Shown: piece by piece, positions 33,679 to 44,265 of the stretch | Position numbering within the stretch: the stretch's first letter is position 1 | How the letters are laid out: each line of letters starts with the position of its first letter | Source: Sclerotiophoma versabilis | Taxonomy: Eukaryota; Ascomycota; Dothideomycetes; Pleosporales; Didymellaceae | Reading direction: 5' to 3' | Length of the DNA stretch: 64,000 nucleotides | Assembly: GCA_012274445.1 (NCBI GenBank) | Contig: JAAROD010000069.1 | Coordinates: 434,001 to 498,000, forward strand | Made by a program: the position numbers and the translations under genes | The notes under the pieces: generated by a model | Database searches by the model: none | Told to the model about the DNA's origin: nothing | Seen by the model: only the letters and a program-made list of their open reading frames with translations

Positions 33679-36600
33679 ACAGTGACTGAGAGGTGCGATG
33701 TCAGGTAGTTACTGGTGACGGAAGGCCCGATATGTGATCAACGTCATCCGGGTTCCAGACGCAGGGGTACGCGGACGATCGCCTCGGTTTCGACAACGAC
33801 TTTGCGGCAGGGTCCCGGAAGTGATGGAGTGGAAGTCGGTGCAGATGTGCTTGACAATACATGTGCCTGATCCGGCGGCGCAGAGAGCTTTTAGGCGGCA
33901 GCACGCTGGTTCCTGCGCGATGTTGGGGCCCTTGCTAGCACCAACCACGAAGCGGCTTTGAAATGCGCGATTGACTCTCGACACTCCCACGGAGCAAGGT
34001 GGTTGATGGTGCACCACGACCGCTGACGGTGAAGGCAGACAAGGTGCCAGTCTGAAACGGGGCGATGTTGGGCAGAAGAGCACAGCAGCCGCAGATAGAG
34101 CTTCGCCGTTGTGTTTGGGCTAGCCCGTGGCAAGAGCTGTGAGCCATACGGCACGCTGGGATGGCGCAGTTCTGCTCGATGCCAGGAACGTACAGCTGGA
34201 GTGCTCATCAGGCGTCTGCAGGCCTAGCCGGGGTGCAGAAAAAGGAAAAGCAGGCTGCTGGGAGTGAGCTGTTCGTCCACACCCCGGACATGTGCCCTTT
34301 CCGTCTTCCGCGCACCCTGGAAGCTTCTCAACGCAACATGCACTCCATGATCCTAGGCCTGGAGCGTTCACCATATCCCTGCGTGTGTTCCACGGTGACG
34401 GCAATCCCATCGACGGCGACGTTGAGGCACAGCTCGGCATCTGGGCCACAAATGGCCAGGCCGTTGTCCAGCAGGACGTTGGCTCCACGCTCCTTCCACA
34501 CCGCGCTGTCACGTTTGCGACTCATCGCCCAACGGCATTGTGGATTTTGATCGACTTTGCAGCGGGCGGGTGGTCCCAGTGCACCCAGAAGACGACTGCA
34601 ATACCGGAGATGATGCATGTCGGCTCCGACTTTTTACCAATTGCTAAGTAAGTGAGGGAGTGTGGGCCGTTGTTTTAAGCTTGTTCTTTAACGCAGACCG
34701 TCGCACACCAGTGACAGCCACTGTAAAAAATGAAGCTTTTGGCTGCATGTCATGATTCCTACTCATACTTGAGCCAGCCCTGCCCTCTCTCCCTTACTGA
34801 ACTCTACATGGGGTCGTCGAGTGTAGGGCAGGGCCTCCATTCTCATAGCTTAGCCTGCTGACCCCAATAGGAGCATGACCCGATGCATAATGCGGTGCAT
34901 TTGTCCGGTGGCACTTCTCGAAGGCCAACCCTCGAGCCTCATCACTCTACTGATAGCACATCTCCAAACACGGCTAGCTGGACGGCTACAGCAATCTGCA
35001 CCCATCTCCAGCCGCGTCTTCCCACAATGCCAGCAGCGGGAGGAGACAGGCCTGCTTTCGAGAATAACATGCGCTGTCTTAACTTCTGTCTCCTGCCTAG
35101 CCCCCGGGCCCAGTTTTCGTCAGATTGGACTAAGGCATGGGTGACTTGCGTCCGTCCAAGACTTGACAGGCGCCATGACCATCTGTTAGTGAGGTCGTTG
35201 ATGGCATCGGACTGAAAGATTGGTGCAATAATTCTGAATCGCATGACTTGAGACTGTCCGATCTCTCTCCGGTTCACATTAGCGTGAATCTGAGCGGCAA
35301 GTCTACTGTTTCGTGAGCGGCGCAGCGACCAGCCTATCGATTGCCATCTCGAGCGGTAAGCCTGCAAATTGTCAGCGTGCAGCAAACATGTGCAGGCCTG
35401 GCAATGATATGCAACGCCAGGAATTATCTTGCGCTTGGTCGACATGAAAGACCTTGTGCAGTACGCGTCCAAAAGTGGATATCACAGTACGTCTTGTGTA
35501 TTGTGGAACAGGGCGAAGCTTACCAGCTTTCAGCTGCCTTACAGGTGCTGTGCGTCCCTAGTCCATTACAAACTGCACCGTTCATCTTCGGCAATCGTTG
35601 ACTGGGCACTTGAAAGACGACCGTGCGTCTAGACGTCATGTTTCCATGATCAAACCCAACTTCTTCAAGTTTTGGACGGATCCGCAGTACAGAATTCTCT
35701 AGCTCGACGTCGAATTGACGTCGCCAAAGAGAGGGTGCACCCAAGACACGCCGTCTCTGAGCATTGGCTGACTCAAACAGGAACCGCTGTGCAACGTCTG
35801 ACAAAACTTTGAACGTCGAGATTCTCGTCGAGCGTCATTGCGAAACTCAGTGGCTTGCCTGTGTGTGCGAGCAACCAATGCCAATCTCCCAAGACACGAC
35901 TTGGGAGTGTCGTCGAGCTACTGATGCCGGAACATCGGCATCCACGTGTCTGACTCGGGATCATGCCTGCTGATCGTACATGAAACACATGTAGCTCCCC
36001 GTACGGTGCTGCCACCCGTGTGCACCTGCGTCACGACACCGTGCAGATGGCTGATGTTTATTTGAGTTTATTGTCAATTATCGTCAGTGCATGAAAGGAT
36101 CGGTAGGCACCGCAAGCCGCCAGACGACAGCTGCAAGCCCGGTCATGAGGCAGCCGTACGGAAGTGGCTCGTCACTGAAGTGAGAGACTCACACACGGCT
36201 CCTCTGTCAGACCAGCAGTGCCCCGAAGTGATTCTGAGCCGAGTGCAAAGTGCATCCAAACACGTGCTTCGTCCCTGCGGATCTCCGTAATCTCCGGGAC
36301 AATTGTTCAGCTGGATCCCACAGTTCCTCGTTGCAAGTGTATTAGATTGCGGGACGACACCGAGCTCTGACACGCCGTGCTTTTATGAGGAGCTCGTAGA
36401 TGTGCAAGTCATATTCACGAGTTCAGTCAACTATGAAGTACGTAATGCCTACCTACAGCCTAGACCTGAGACGAACGCGACTGTACAGCAGTGGACCGCA
36501 GTGAAGAGGATTTTCACCACAAGCTGCAGCGCCAAAATCCCATTCACAGTGGAAAATCGTCTCATCGACTCAGCTAGTCATTTGCTCGCCCAGCGAAGTC

Positions 36601-37916
36601 GACATTGGACTGAAACTGCGTCTTTCCAAGGATCAAACCGCAGAGCTACAACTTTCTGATTCAAGCAACAGATGGCACAACCTGCCCGACGTCTCGCGAT
36701 AGAGTGACCAAACAATCAAACAGAACAATCACGTCGTTCGCGCCTCGCAACCCCATACCCTCCCGGAATAAACGCACGCACGCATCCGCGTCAGACAAAC
36801 AATAAAACAAAGCAAAACTGCTCCAAACATTATGGTTCAGTTCCTGCAAGCACCAGCACATGAAGCAATCCCTCTTCCAACGTCCCTCCCCTTGGAGCAA
36901 CAACGCGCCTCTTCTCCATCCCAGCAAAACACAATCGCACCACGCGCATCCTTGCGTGTGTAGATCATCAATACATGCCACAGCTCTACCAGCCACGGCA
37001 TCTGTGCCACTGAATCCCAGCACGACTCCTTGCAACCCCCCGTCAGCCCCCTCCAAAATCCTTCAATATGTGCCACCCACCTAACGGCAAACTCGATAAC
37101 CACCCCACCCAGAGAGAGCAAGCCGCGAGTCGCGAGTCGCTTTTAGGCAAGGAAACAACGTTTAGGCAACAAACCACGGAAGATCTGGGCCCGCAATCAT
37201 GTGCATGGGCTAGACGGCTACCGTTTGGGGTTGCTTTCTTTGTTTACCATGTTTGATTCAACGGGAGCTTGGGTAGTACGCAATACGGTGTGGAAAGAAC
37301 CTAAGGATGGCACCACTAGACCTAGGCCGGATGTCGGAAGTGATGCACAGGCCTCTTACGACATGTTCTTGGCTCGGATAGTCGGAGGAGTTCAAACAGC
37401 GAACAGCGTAGGAACCTGAGATTACCAGTGTCACATGTTGGTGATCACGACGCTGATGATGATAGAGACGAGTCGGGATGTGTCTTGTTCTCATTACTGC
37501 CGCCATAATGCAGCATGTTCGTCACCCATTTACGCCTACTATGGATGACTACCTAGACGATTGGGGTACCGTTCAACTCCAGGTACCCACCTTCCGAGAT
37601 GACATGTATGCCTGAGATGCCACCCTAACCCCGACCGTTGGATGCTGAAGCGAAGCAAAAACCAAAAAGCAACATGCTGAAATTGCAGCTCATGTAAAAG
37701 ACCCAAACTCCGAGCGCTGTGAGTGACAATGATGATGTAGTAGACGCAAGTGTACGGAGACCCTGAGAGACTAAATGATGGATGATGTAGTGATAGTTGG
37801 AACTCGGCCGTCAGGATATGCAAGATAGGAGGGAGATGATTCGGTCAGTGAGAGGTGAAGCTGGGGTATTCGCTCGAAAGAAGGACATGAGATGGAAATA
37901 ACGCAGGCCATCTGCA
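33679..37916. other. Gene-poor intergenic tract
   Basis: About 4.2 kb, the longest stretch in which no gene could be supported. It includes the promoter of the Zn2Cys6 gene at the left and the 3' UTR of the RING gene at the right. Intact frames at plus 34292-34651 and minus 34942-35472 were inspected and not accepted. No tRNA, terminal repeats or arrays were noticed. Confidence 0.4.
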
Positions 37917-40152
37917 CTACGCGACGGCTTCGGGCGCTGATGCGGACGACGACGATGGAGGTGCATCGGGGACGTTGGATGTTGGCGTTTCATCGACACC
38001 TTGACCTCTGCAGAGTGGGCAGGAGTTGCGGCCGGTTGTCAGCCACTGGGAAGACTAGTCAGTATTCACTCTGCAACAGTATTTGATTCGAGCTTACCTG
38101 GTCAATACAGATTTTGTGGAACATGTGTTCGCACTTGACCAGCTTCCTCGCCTCGTCTTCTGCCTCGAAGTCGCAGAGACACACCAGACAACGTGCATCA
38201 GCTGCTAGCTCGATGGTCTCCTCGCCCTCGACTTCCTCTGCCACAAGAGCGGAGGAGGTATGGCGTACGATTCTGAACAACCCAGGAGCAGCTGCGACGT
38301 CTCCCTCACTGGCAACGGGTGCTTTCGCAGGACCGAGAATGGAAGACAATAGCATCATATCCTCGTATGTCGGTGAATCGGTGAACAAACTCGGCGTGGT
38401 AAGAATAGGATGGTTCTCTGGGTAGCTGCCACCTAGCACGTAAATAATCCAGCTCCTTGAGCCTTCGCCAGGATTGTTGTCCGGCTCGACTACGCCTCGT
38501 CTTCTGGGAGCGCCAGCGCCATATCTGGTAAAGTCCGACTCGCTCAGACGACGCTGGCGGGGGCTTCGTGTTGCCGTCTGTGGCTCTTCCTCTTCGGTTG
38601 GCTCCAGGGTAGAGCCCGGTGATCTGCGCACGAAGCTGCCTCGCCGCGACGGCGCATTCGAATGCGGTGTGGAGGATGGTGGGGTGATGGTCGCGGTCGG
38701 GGTAGTGGATCCCGAAGGATCTGCGGACAGTGCTACGTTTGTAGCAGGTGTGGAAGGCGGAGGGTGGGGGCCTGGCGGTGAGTCGGGGTGGGAGGGCGAG
38801 AAGGGGTGCGGTTGTTCTTGCGGGCGTGTGCGGTGGTGTCTCTGGCTGTCGTAGTTGGAGGGGAAGTTGAAGCCGCCCATCGAGGCACGTCGGCGGTGGC
38901 TGAAGCGCGTGCCGTTCTGCGGTCGGAGTGCCGTGTCGCTGTCGCCGGAGGAGGTGGGAGGGGTGGGGAAGCTGGAGAGGGCGTCGAGGAAGGGCGGGAT
39001 GTTGCCGTCGTCCTGGCCGGTGCCCGAGGCCGGGTTGATGGAGCGAATGCCAACGATGATAATGGGCACCATGCGGCCCTCGCCGTCGTCGTCGCCATCC
39101 TGGGCATCCGAGCCAGAGCCGCTGCCACGGCTTCGGTCTGCGCTGGTCGTGCTGTTGGAGCTGGGTGTGCCGAACCTGAACATCCTGAAGAAGTTGAGCG
39201 GAGCGGGGGCGGCGCCTGGCGTGTCGCCGCCGTCGCCGCCCTCGTTGCCCCTCAGCGCGGAGGCTATGCTGCCGTTCTGCAGGGACTGCAGGAACGTGTC
39301 GAAGGTGCCGTCCCGCGTGGCTGCTTGGTGGTCTTCGCCGACCAGCGAGGCGGCCGTGGCAGCAGCGGCCAGCGAGAGCAAGCGCGACAGGACGTCGGCC
39401 TGGTCCTCGCCCCTGCGCAGGCGCTCGATGCTGTCCATGTTCTCGTCGTCGTGCCATAGCGAGCGCCGGCGCCGCGAGGAGCCGAGGGGGTTGCGCAGAC
39501 GGGGCAGCATCGACAGCGCGCGCCCATCGCGTCTCAGCGAGCTGGGCGTGCCGGGCGGGCGCGACCTGTTCGAGTCGGAGCGGTCTCTGCTGGGGCTGGT
39601 GCTGGGGCTGGTGCTGGGGCTGGTGCTGGGGCTGGTGCTGGTGCCGGTGGCGGGGCCGGTGCCGAGGAGGCTGTCAAAGTCCAGGTCGAGCTCTGCCATG
39701 GACGGCACCTGGGGCAGCGAGGGCCCGTCCCCAGGCGGCGCCTGCGCCAGGGCCGAGCGGGGGCGTGCTGGGCGGGGCGGCGGGGCGGCCAGGCTGAGGA
39801 CGGGCTCGGTGTTGCGGTGGCGGACGGGCGGGCGGCGGTGCAGGAGGTCGTGGACAGAGCCCAGCGAGCTGCGTGCGCGCATCAGCCGCGACGGCGGGCG
39901 GGCGGTGGCAGGCGGCGCGGGCGCGGGCGGCGACGAGAGGCGGTGGAACGGGTTGATGCGCCGGGACAGGCGGCGCGAGGCCGCGGGCGAGGGTGCGGGT
40001 GCGGGCGAGAGCAGCGGCGAGGGCGAGGACGTCGGCGGTGCTGCCTGCAGCACTCGGGCGCTGCTGGCAGGCGCCCACGAGGTCGGCCGGAAGCTGCGTC
40101 TGCGTCGGCCGTGTGTGCGCGGCTCCTCCAGCGAAGAAGCGGCCTGGCCCAT
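37917..40152 (-). CDS. RING-H2 finger protein with predicted N-myristoylated start
   Basis: Two exons on the minus strand, 40152-38098 and 38045-37917, joined over a 52-base intron that splits the RING domain; 727 residues. The start is placed at MGQAASS (40152), a canonical N-myristoylation motif; the frame is open to an ATG at 40290 that would add 46 unremarkable residues. Most of the protein is Ser/Pro/Arg-rich and disordered, with a TSPS repeat encoded by a 12-base minisatellite at 39589-39636. The C-terminus holds the RING-H2: CLVC, then CEHMFHKIC before the intron and NSCPLCRG after it, followed by a short Ser-rich tail. Such proteins are ubiquitin E3 ligases; membrane attachment through a lipid is inferred. 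It diverges from the RRN11-like gene. Confidence 0.87.
39589..39636. repeat. 12-base minisatellite, four perfect copies
   Basis: Four head-to-tail copies of GCTGGGGCTGGT, read on the minus strand as four Thr-Ser-Pro-Ser units of the RING protein. Multiples of 12 keep the frame, so copy number can vary without breaking the protein. Confidence 0.9.
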
Positions 40153-40482
40153 GGTGAGAGGCCCTTCGGCGGTGGAAGGCGCGCCTCTGGAGGGAAGGAG
40201 CGGCGGAGCGAGGAGCGAGGGGCGGTCGGGCGTGTTGCGCTGGTGATCGTGCAGTCTCGCCTCAGGGCGGAGGTCGCTGATATGATGCATGCGCCACGGG
40301 CGCTAGGCACTTCGAGCTTCACCCCAAGCCAAACCCTAATCCATCCATCGCTCGTCCGACTTGCCATCCGCGCCCGCCGCGTCTCGACCCTCTGCCAGTC
40401 TGCCGTTGCCCGTGCTGAGCTCGGTGCTCATGCGACGCCGTTGCACCTATTACAGCGCCGCCTATATCGCACTGCTGCCGAC

Positions 40483-40527
40483 ATGAAACACAAGCATGCA
40501 GTACTTTGCTCCCCACCTGCTCCCTGA
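40483..40527 (+). promoter_or_regulatory. Short upstream ORF overlapping RRN11-like start
   Basis: An ATG with G at -3 opens a 14-codon frame (MKHKHAVLCSPPAP) that begins 13 bases before the presumed RRN11-like start and ends inside that coding region in another frame. If the transcript includes it, it would lower initiation at 40496. If transcription starts later it is irrelevant. Confidence 0.35.
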
Positions 40528-41848
40528 CCACCACTCGTCCTCCCTGCGTGCAGCCCAGCACCGCCAGAAGCGCAAGAACACGCACCACCAAGACCGTCCT
40601 GATCATGGCCGCTCGTCCAGCTCGGCGTCTGACGCCGACGACAATGCACCCTCACCGCACCCAAATGCCCATTCGCACCCTTCATTTGCCTCAGCCGAGC
40701 TAGCACAGCTACGTGTCGCAGGTCTGCTACCCGAGGACGACTATCGACTCCCGCCCTTGCCGTTTCCTCATGCACCTGCAACGCTGTCCAGGCCATACCT
40801 GCGGACAGCGAGGATCCAGAAGGAGCTCGCTGGGCCACCCGCGCGCCTCTTTACCATCACCAACACTGCTTCACAGAGTGACCACTCCACTAGCCAGTCA
40901 GAGGCAACTAATCTGAGGAGAACCCATCTCAATCTGCTGTCCACTGTTCTGCACAGGTGTTTGCTTGAACGCGACTACGACCGTGCTGGTCGAGCATGGG
41001 GCATGATCCTCAGAACTCAGGCCGCTCGCGGCAACACAGTAGACCTTCGCAATCACGGCCGCTGGGCCATTGGCGCTGAGATCTTGCTTCGCCGGAAGCC
41101 CCGAGTAGCAGCAGGCACCAGTCAGGACTCGCCAGAGCGTGCAGTCAACTCTGACGACGACATTTTCAGTGAACAGGGGTTTGAGCTTGCAAGGGAGTAT
41201 TACGAGCGCCTCATAGTACAGCACCCTACCCGCAAGCAAGCACCTCATGCTGTGGATCAGAGGAGCTTCTATCCTGCCATGTTCTCGCTATGGATCCAGG
41301 AAGTCTGCGAGAAGAGCAAGCGCGCGAGAAGACGAAATCCAGAAGAGGCGCATCACTCGCGATCCAGGAGCATGTCCATCGACAGTGGCGATGGTCAGAG
41401 TACAGACGACGCTCGATCCCGCGAGGACGCAATCCAAGTCGAAGAGCTTGCCCGTGCCACGGAGATTGCTGAACGACTCGACGACCTGGTCAAGTCACCG
41501 CCGTTTGACAAACAGGCCAGCTTGTTGCAACTTCGTGGGAATGTTGCTCTCTGGGTCAGCGATTTGATCGTAAGCAACACAGCCGCCACAGCTATGGATG
41601 AGTGGAATGTATATCCCATCAACAACGACGCATCAGCTGCTGAGCAGATTGCGAAGTTCAGTAATTGTCAGCGAGAGCTACATACAGCGCAGAACTACCT
41701 ATTTCGTGTCGAGGAGAACGGAGGCCCTCGGCAGTACCAGATCCTAAAGAAGATCGAGAGCCGGCTGAAGGAGCTGCAGAAGCAGATTACCAAGCTTGAA
41801 ACGTACGGGGAAGATGACACCAACATCACCATGGAAGATGATTGGTGA
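40496..41848 (+). CDS. RRN11: RNA polymerase I-specific initiation factor RRN11-like protein
   Basis: Single exon, 450 residues. The N-terminal 90 residues are His/Ser/Arg-rich and disordered. The core begins at RRTHLNLLSTVLHRCLLERD and YDRAGRAWGMILRTQ, which resembles the helical repeat start of fungal Rrn11, a subunit of the core factor that recruits Pol I to the rDNA promoter. Further on are FELAREYYERLIVQHP, FYPAMFSLWIQEVCE and a C-terminal acidic end after a coiled-coil-like stretch (KIESRLKELQKQITKLE). Nuclear/nucleolar role is inferred from family. It diverges from the RING gene across about 340 bases. Assignment rests on recognition of the core helices, not on a catalytic motif. Confidence 0.72.
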   Translation: MQYFAPHLLPDHHSSSLRAAQHRQKRKNTHHQDRPDHGRSSSSASDADDNAPSPHPNAHSHPSFASAELAQLRVAGLLPEDDYRLPPLPFPHAPATLSRPYLRTARIQKELAGPPARLFTITNTASQSDHSTSQSEATNLRRTHLNLLSTVLHRCLLERDYDRAGRAWGMILRTQAARGNTVDLRNHGRWAIGAEILLRRKPRVAAGTSQDSPERAVNSDDDIFSEQGFELAREYYERLIVQHPTRKQAPHAVDQRSFYPAMFSLWIQEVCEKSKRARRRNPEEAHHSRSRSMSIDSGDGQSTDDARSREDAIQVEELARATEIAERLDDLVKSPPFDKQASLLQLRGNVALWVSDLIVSNTAATAMDEWNVYPINNDASAAEQIAKFSNCQRELHTAQNYLFRVEENGGPRQYQILKKIESRLKELQKQITKLETYGEDDTNITMEDDW

Positions 41849-43072
41849 TTGGACCCAAGCCTTGACGCAGCAGACTGCAAGATTTTATTGCCAGGCCTGG
41901 ACAGTTCAGCTCAAATGGAACAAGATGGAAACTATAGCAGGTCATGCCACTTATAGAACGGTTCGACCGTTGGACTGTGGTTTCGAATGCCTCTAGGGCT
42001 CCCCAAGACTCGCAAAGCACAACCATGGCACCGACCACAGACTTGAGAGCCATGTATGCTGAGGTCACAGCTGCCACACACAGACTACATGGACAACGGT
42101 GGGTGCACATGGTAGAGCCTCCACTAGGTTATGTACAACGCTAGATTCACAGACGATCTAACCGGTCAGTCGTAGTAACCGTAATCTCAAACCTTTCGGG
42201 AATGTTCCCGACAATCTTGCTATCAGGTCTCGTTGCAAGGGTGGGATGAGGATTAAGAGGATCAAGAAAGCCTCCACAGCTAAAGGCCAACGAATAACGT
42301 GCCCCCTTCCACGAATTCGTTGGTCCCATCTACCCTTCGGTTTCGCTCACCATTGTTGAGAACAAATCATTCCAAGCGGACACAGGACAATCACATGGAC
42401 GAATACTGATAGCTGGGTTCATGTGTAGATCAGACAGGCAACGATACTCTCCTTTCATTGCACAGCGCATCTCGCACGTCTCCCAGATTACTTTAGAGTG
42501 GCTCAGCTACTATATCTCCAAATGCAGCCATGTTCACTGTAGAATAACAAACGTTCCACATAGCTTCGCGAGTGTGAAGCGTCCTTCTTGGTGCTCAATC
42601 GATGGTTCCTTAGCTGGAGAATGCGCTTGCAGTATTTTCTGATTCATGCGTCAACAAACGACTAGAAGATCCACCATCACCCTGTTCCTCTTATGCATTA
42701 GCCATCACGATGCGACGTCCACGGAAGACCAACGGATTTCACATAGTGCCGAGTAGATGGCAGTTTTGGATGCGTCCAGCCCAAGAGGCGCGCTGTTCAT
42801 TCCACCAAGCATAATCTGCTGCGTTGATCAATAGGTCCAACGCGGTGATAGTATCTGTGTGGAAACAAACCGACACGCGAGGGCAATCCCCAAGTCGACC
42901 GAATCACCTACAGCAGCACGGAATTAATCCCTGCGTTCTCTTGGGATATGTTTGCAATATTACTGATCTGTTCATTGCTTACGTTGAGATGGTGGCTACT
43001 CCTACTCGAGAACCCGCCCAAGCACCGGGTCACACTTATATCATCACTATTTCTGGGTTGGATGATTCTTGA
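41849..43072. other. Intergenic between convergent genes
   Basis: About 1.2 kb between the ends of the RRN11-like gene and the Gly-rich gene. Only short open frames, none with a recognisable motif. Confidence 0.4.
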
Positions 43073-43303
43073 TCAACATCCCCCGCCTCCGCCTCCGTCC
43101 CCTCCGCCTCCTCCTCCACCGCCGTCTCCCCCATAGCTGTAGCCGCCATAACCACCACCAGCGGTGCCGGCATGGGCGCCGGGGCCGCCCATGGCGTATG
43201 CACCGCCATGATGGCTCGTGTGGCCTGTTGCGGGCTGGCCGCTGAATCGGGCGGGCTCGTTTTCTCCCAGACCAGTGGTTGGAGTGCTTGACATGCAGCC
43301 CAT
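43073..43303 (-). CDS. Small Gly-rich protein with MGC (dual acylation) start
   Basis: Minus strand, 76 residues from the ATG at 43303; the frame is open to a Met at 43396 but the start at MGCMSS is preferred because Gly2-Cys3 is the classical myristoylation plus palmitoylation pattern. After TPTTGLGENEPARFSG the protein has a Gly/His/Tyr-rich middle and ends in a long Gly-Asp-Gly run and a terminal Cys. The Gly codons come from a CCT/CCG-rich tract at about 43079-43133. Small acylated fungal proteins of this kind may sit on the plasma membrane; the function is unknown. Low complexity makes the coding call less certain than the start motif suggests. Confidence 0.5.
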   Translation of the reverse strand: MGCMSSTPTTGLGENEPARFSGQPATGHTSHHGGAYAMGGPGAHAGTAGGGYGGYSYGGDGGGGGGGGDGGGGGGC

Positions 43304-44265
43304 TGCGAGTTTGGTATTGCAATAGTCGCTTTGGCAAGGCAGTACGGGATGCAAGTTGGTGCCGTACGATCCGGTGTACGGCCAGAAGTGGCACAAGAGC
43401 TATTTGTTGAGTTGGGGAAACGGCCGGGCTGAGTGAGAGTAGAATGTTCAAGTTTGGTGGTAAAATGCTTTCAGTCCAGCGAAGACTCTATGCTTCATTT
43501 CAACGAAATTCTCAGGTCTGAGCCTTTATTTTGATTCTGCTATCTTCCCCGCCATGCTTGGCGGGCTTCCATCAGCACTGCATGCTTCTCGTGACAGTGC
43601 TTGGTGGAGGCTGTGCTGGATGGCTGAAATGAATTTGCCCAGCCAGATCATGAATCTGCCTACGTTTGAGCCTTGGGCGCATAGAAGAATTTGTAGAACA
43701 CGGATATGGAGATGATGGCTTCAGATAGACCATTGTGGAATCAAGAATAGACATATAGTGGCATTCAATCATTAGCACGACAGCGTCTGTGCGGGGTATC
43801 AGACTTCCAGAGAGAGAGGAAACAGTCCTTATTTCAAGGAGAAAAGACAAAGACAAAAGAAGGGGAGGATGACAAGAATCTTGCTCGTTCCAGCGCGGAG
43901 TTTACGGAAAGGAAGGTGAAAGTGGTGTTCCTGGAGACCCGTGACATAGTCACCGGAGTGGCTTGCCGTTTCAAGTGGGCCTTCCGGAGTGCCTCGTATA
44001 ACTCGGCCAGCTCTGTTCATCCGCCAATCGGGTCCCTGAACCTAGTCGCAGCTTCTATCGTCGGTCAGTTGCCCGCACTTTATGCGAAGTGTTCGAGTGC
44101 TTACCTTCACCGGTGCAAAATTGCCAAGCTTGATTGTCGCAGCTTGCGGCGCTGTCTTCGATTGTTGACAGTACCGAATAGCCGCTTTAGGTTGAGGTGC
44201 AACGCAAGAGCGAGTTATGGTCGTGCGCACTATCTTGGGTGTATTATTACTACATCGACCCTTCT
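43304..44265. other. Intergenic, no supported gene
   Basis: About 1 kb between two minus-strand genes: promoter side of the Gly-rich gene and 3' side of the next regulator. A plus-strand open frame at 43916-44302 has no features. Confidence 0.4.

Noticed and set aside
34292..34651. Plus-strand frame containing RVFHGDGNPIDGDV, faintly like intradiol dioxygenases
   Set aside because: Similarity is limited to one short motif; the rest of the frame, including the iron ligands, does not match, and the opposite strand is open too.
34942..35472. 176-codon minus-strand frame
   Set aside because: No domain or splice partners; Arg/Ser-rich, as expected by chance.
39589..39636. Repeat array considered as CRISPR
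   Set aside because: Only a 12-base tandem repeat without spacers, inside a fungal coding region.
38306..40246. Long open frames (383 codons minus, 463 codons plus) inside the RING gene
   Set aside because: They are shadows of the GC-rich, low-complexity coding frame of the RING protein; their composition is Arg/Ala/Pro or Gly-rich with no domain.
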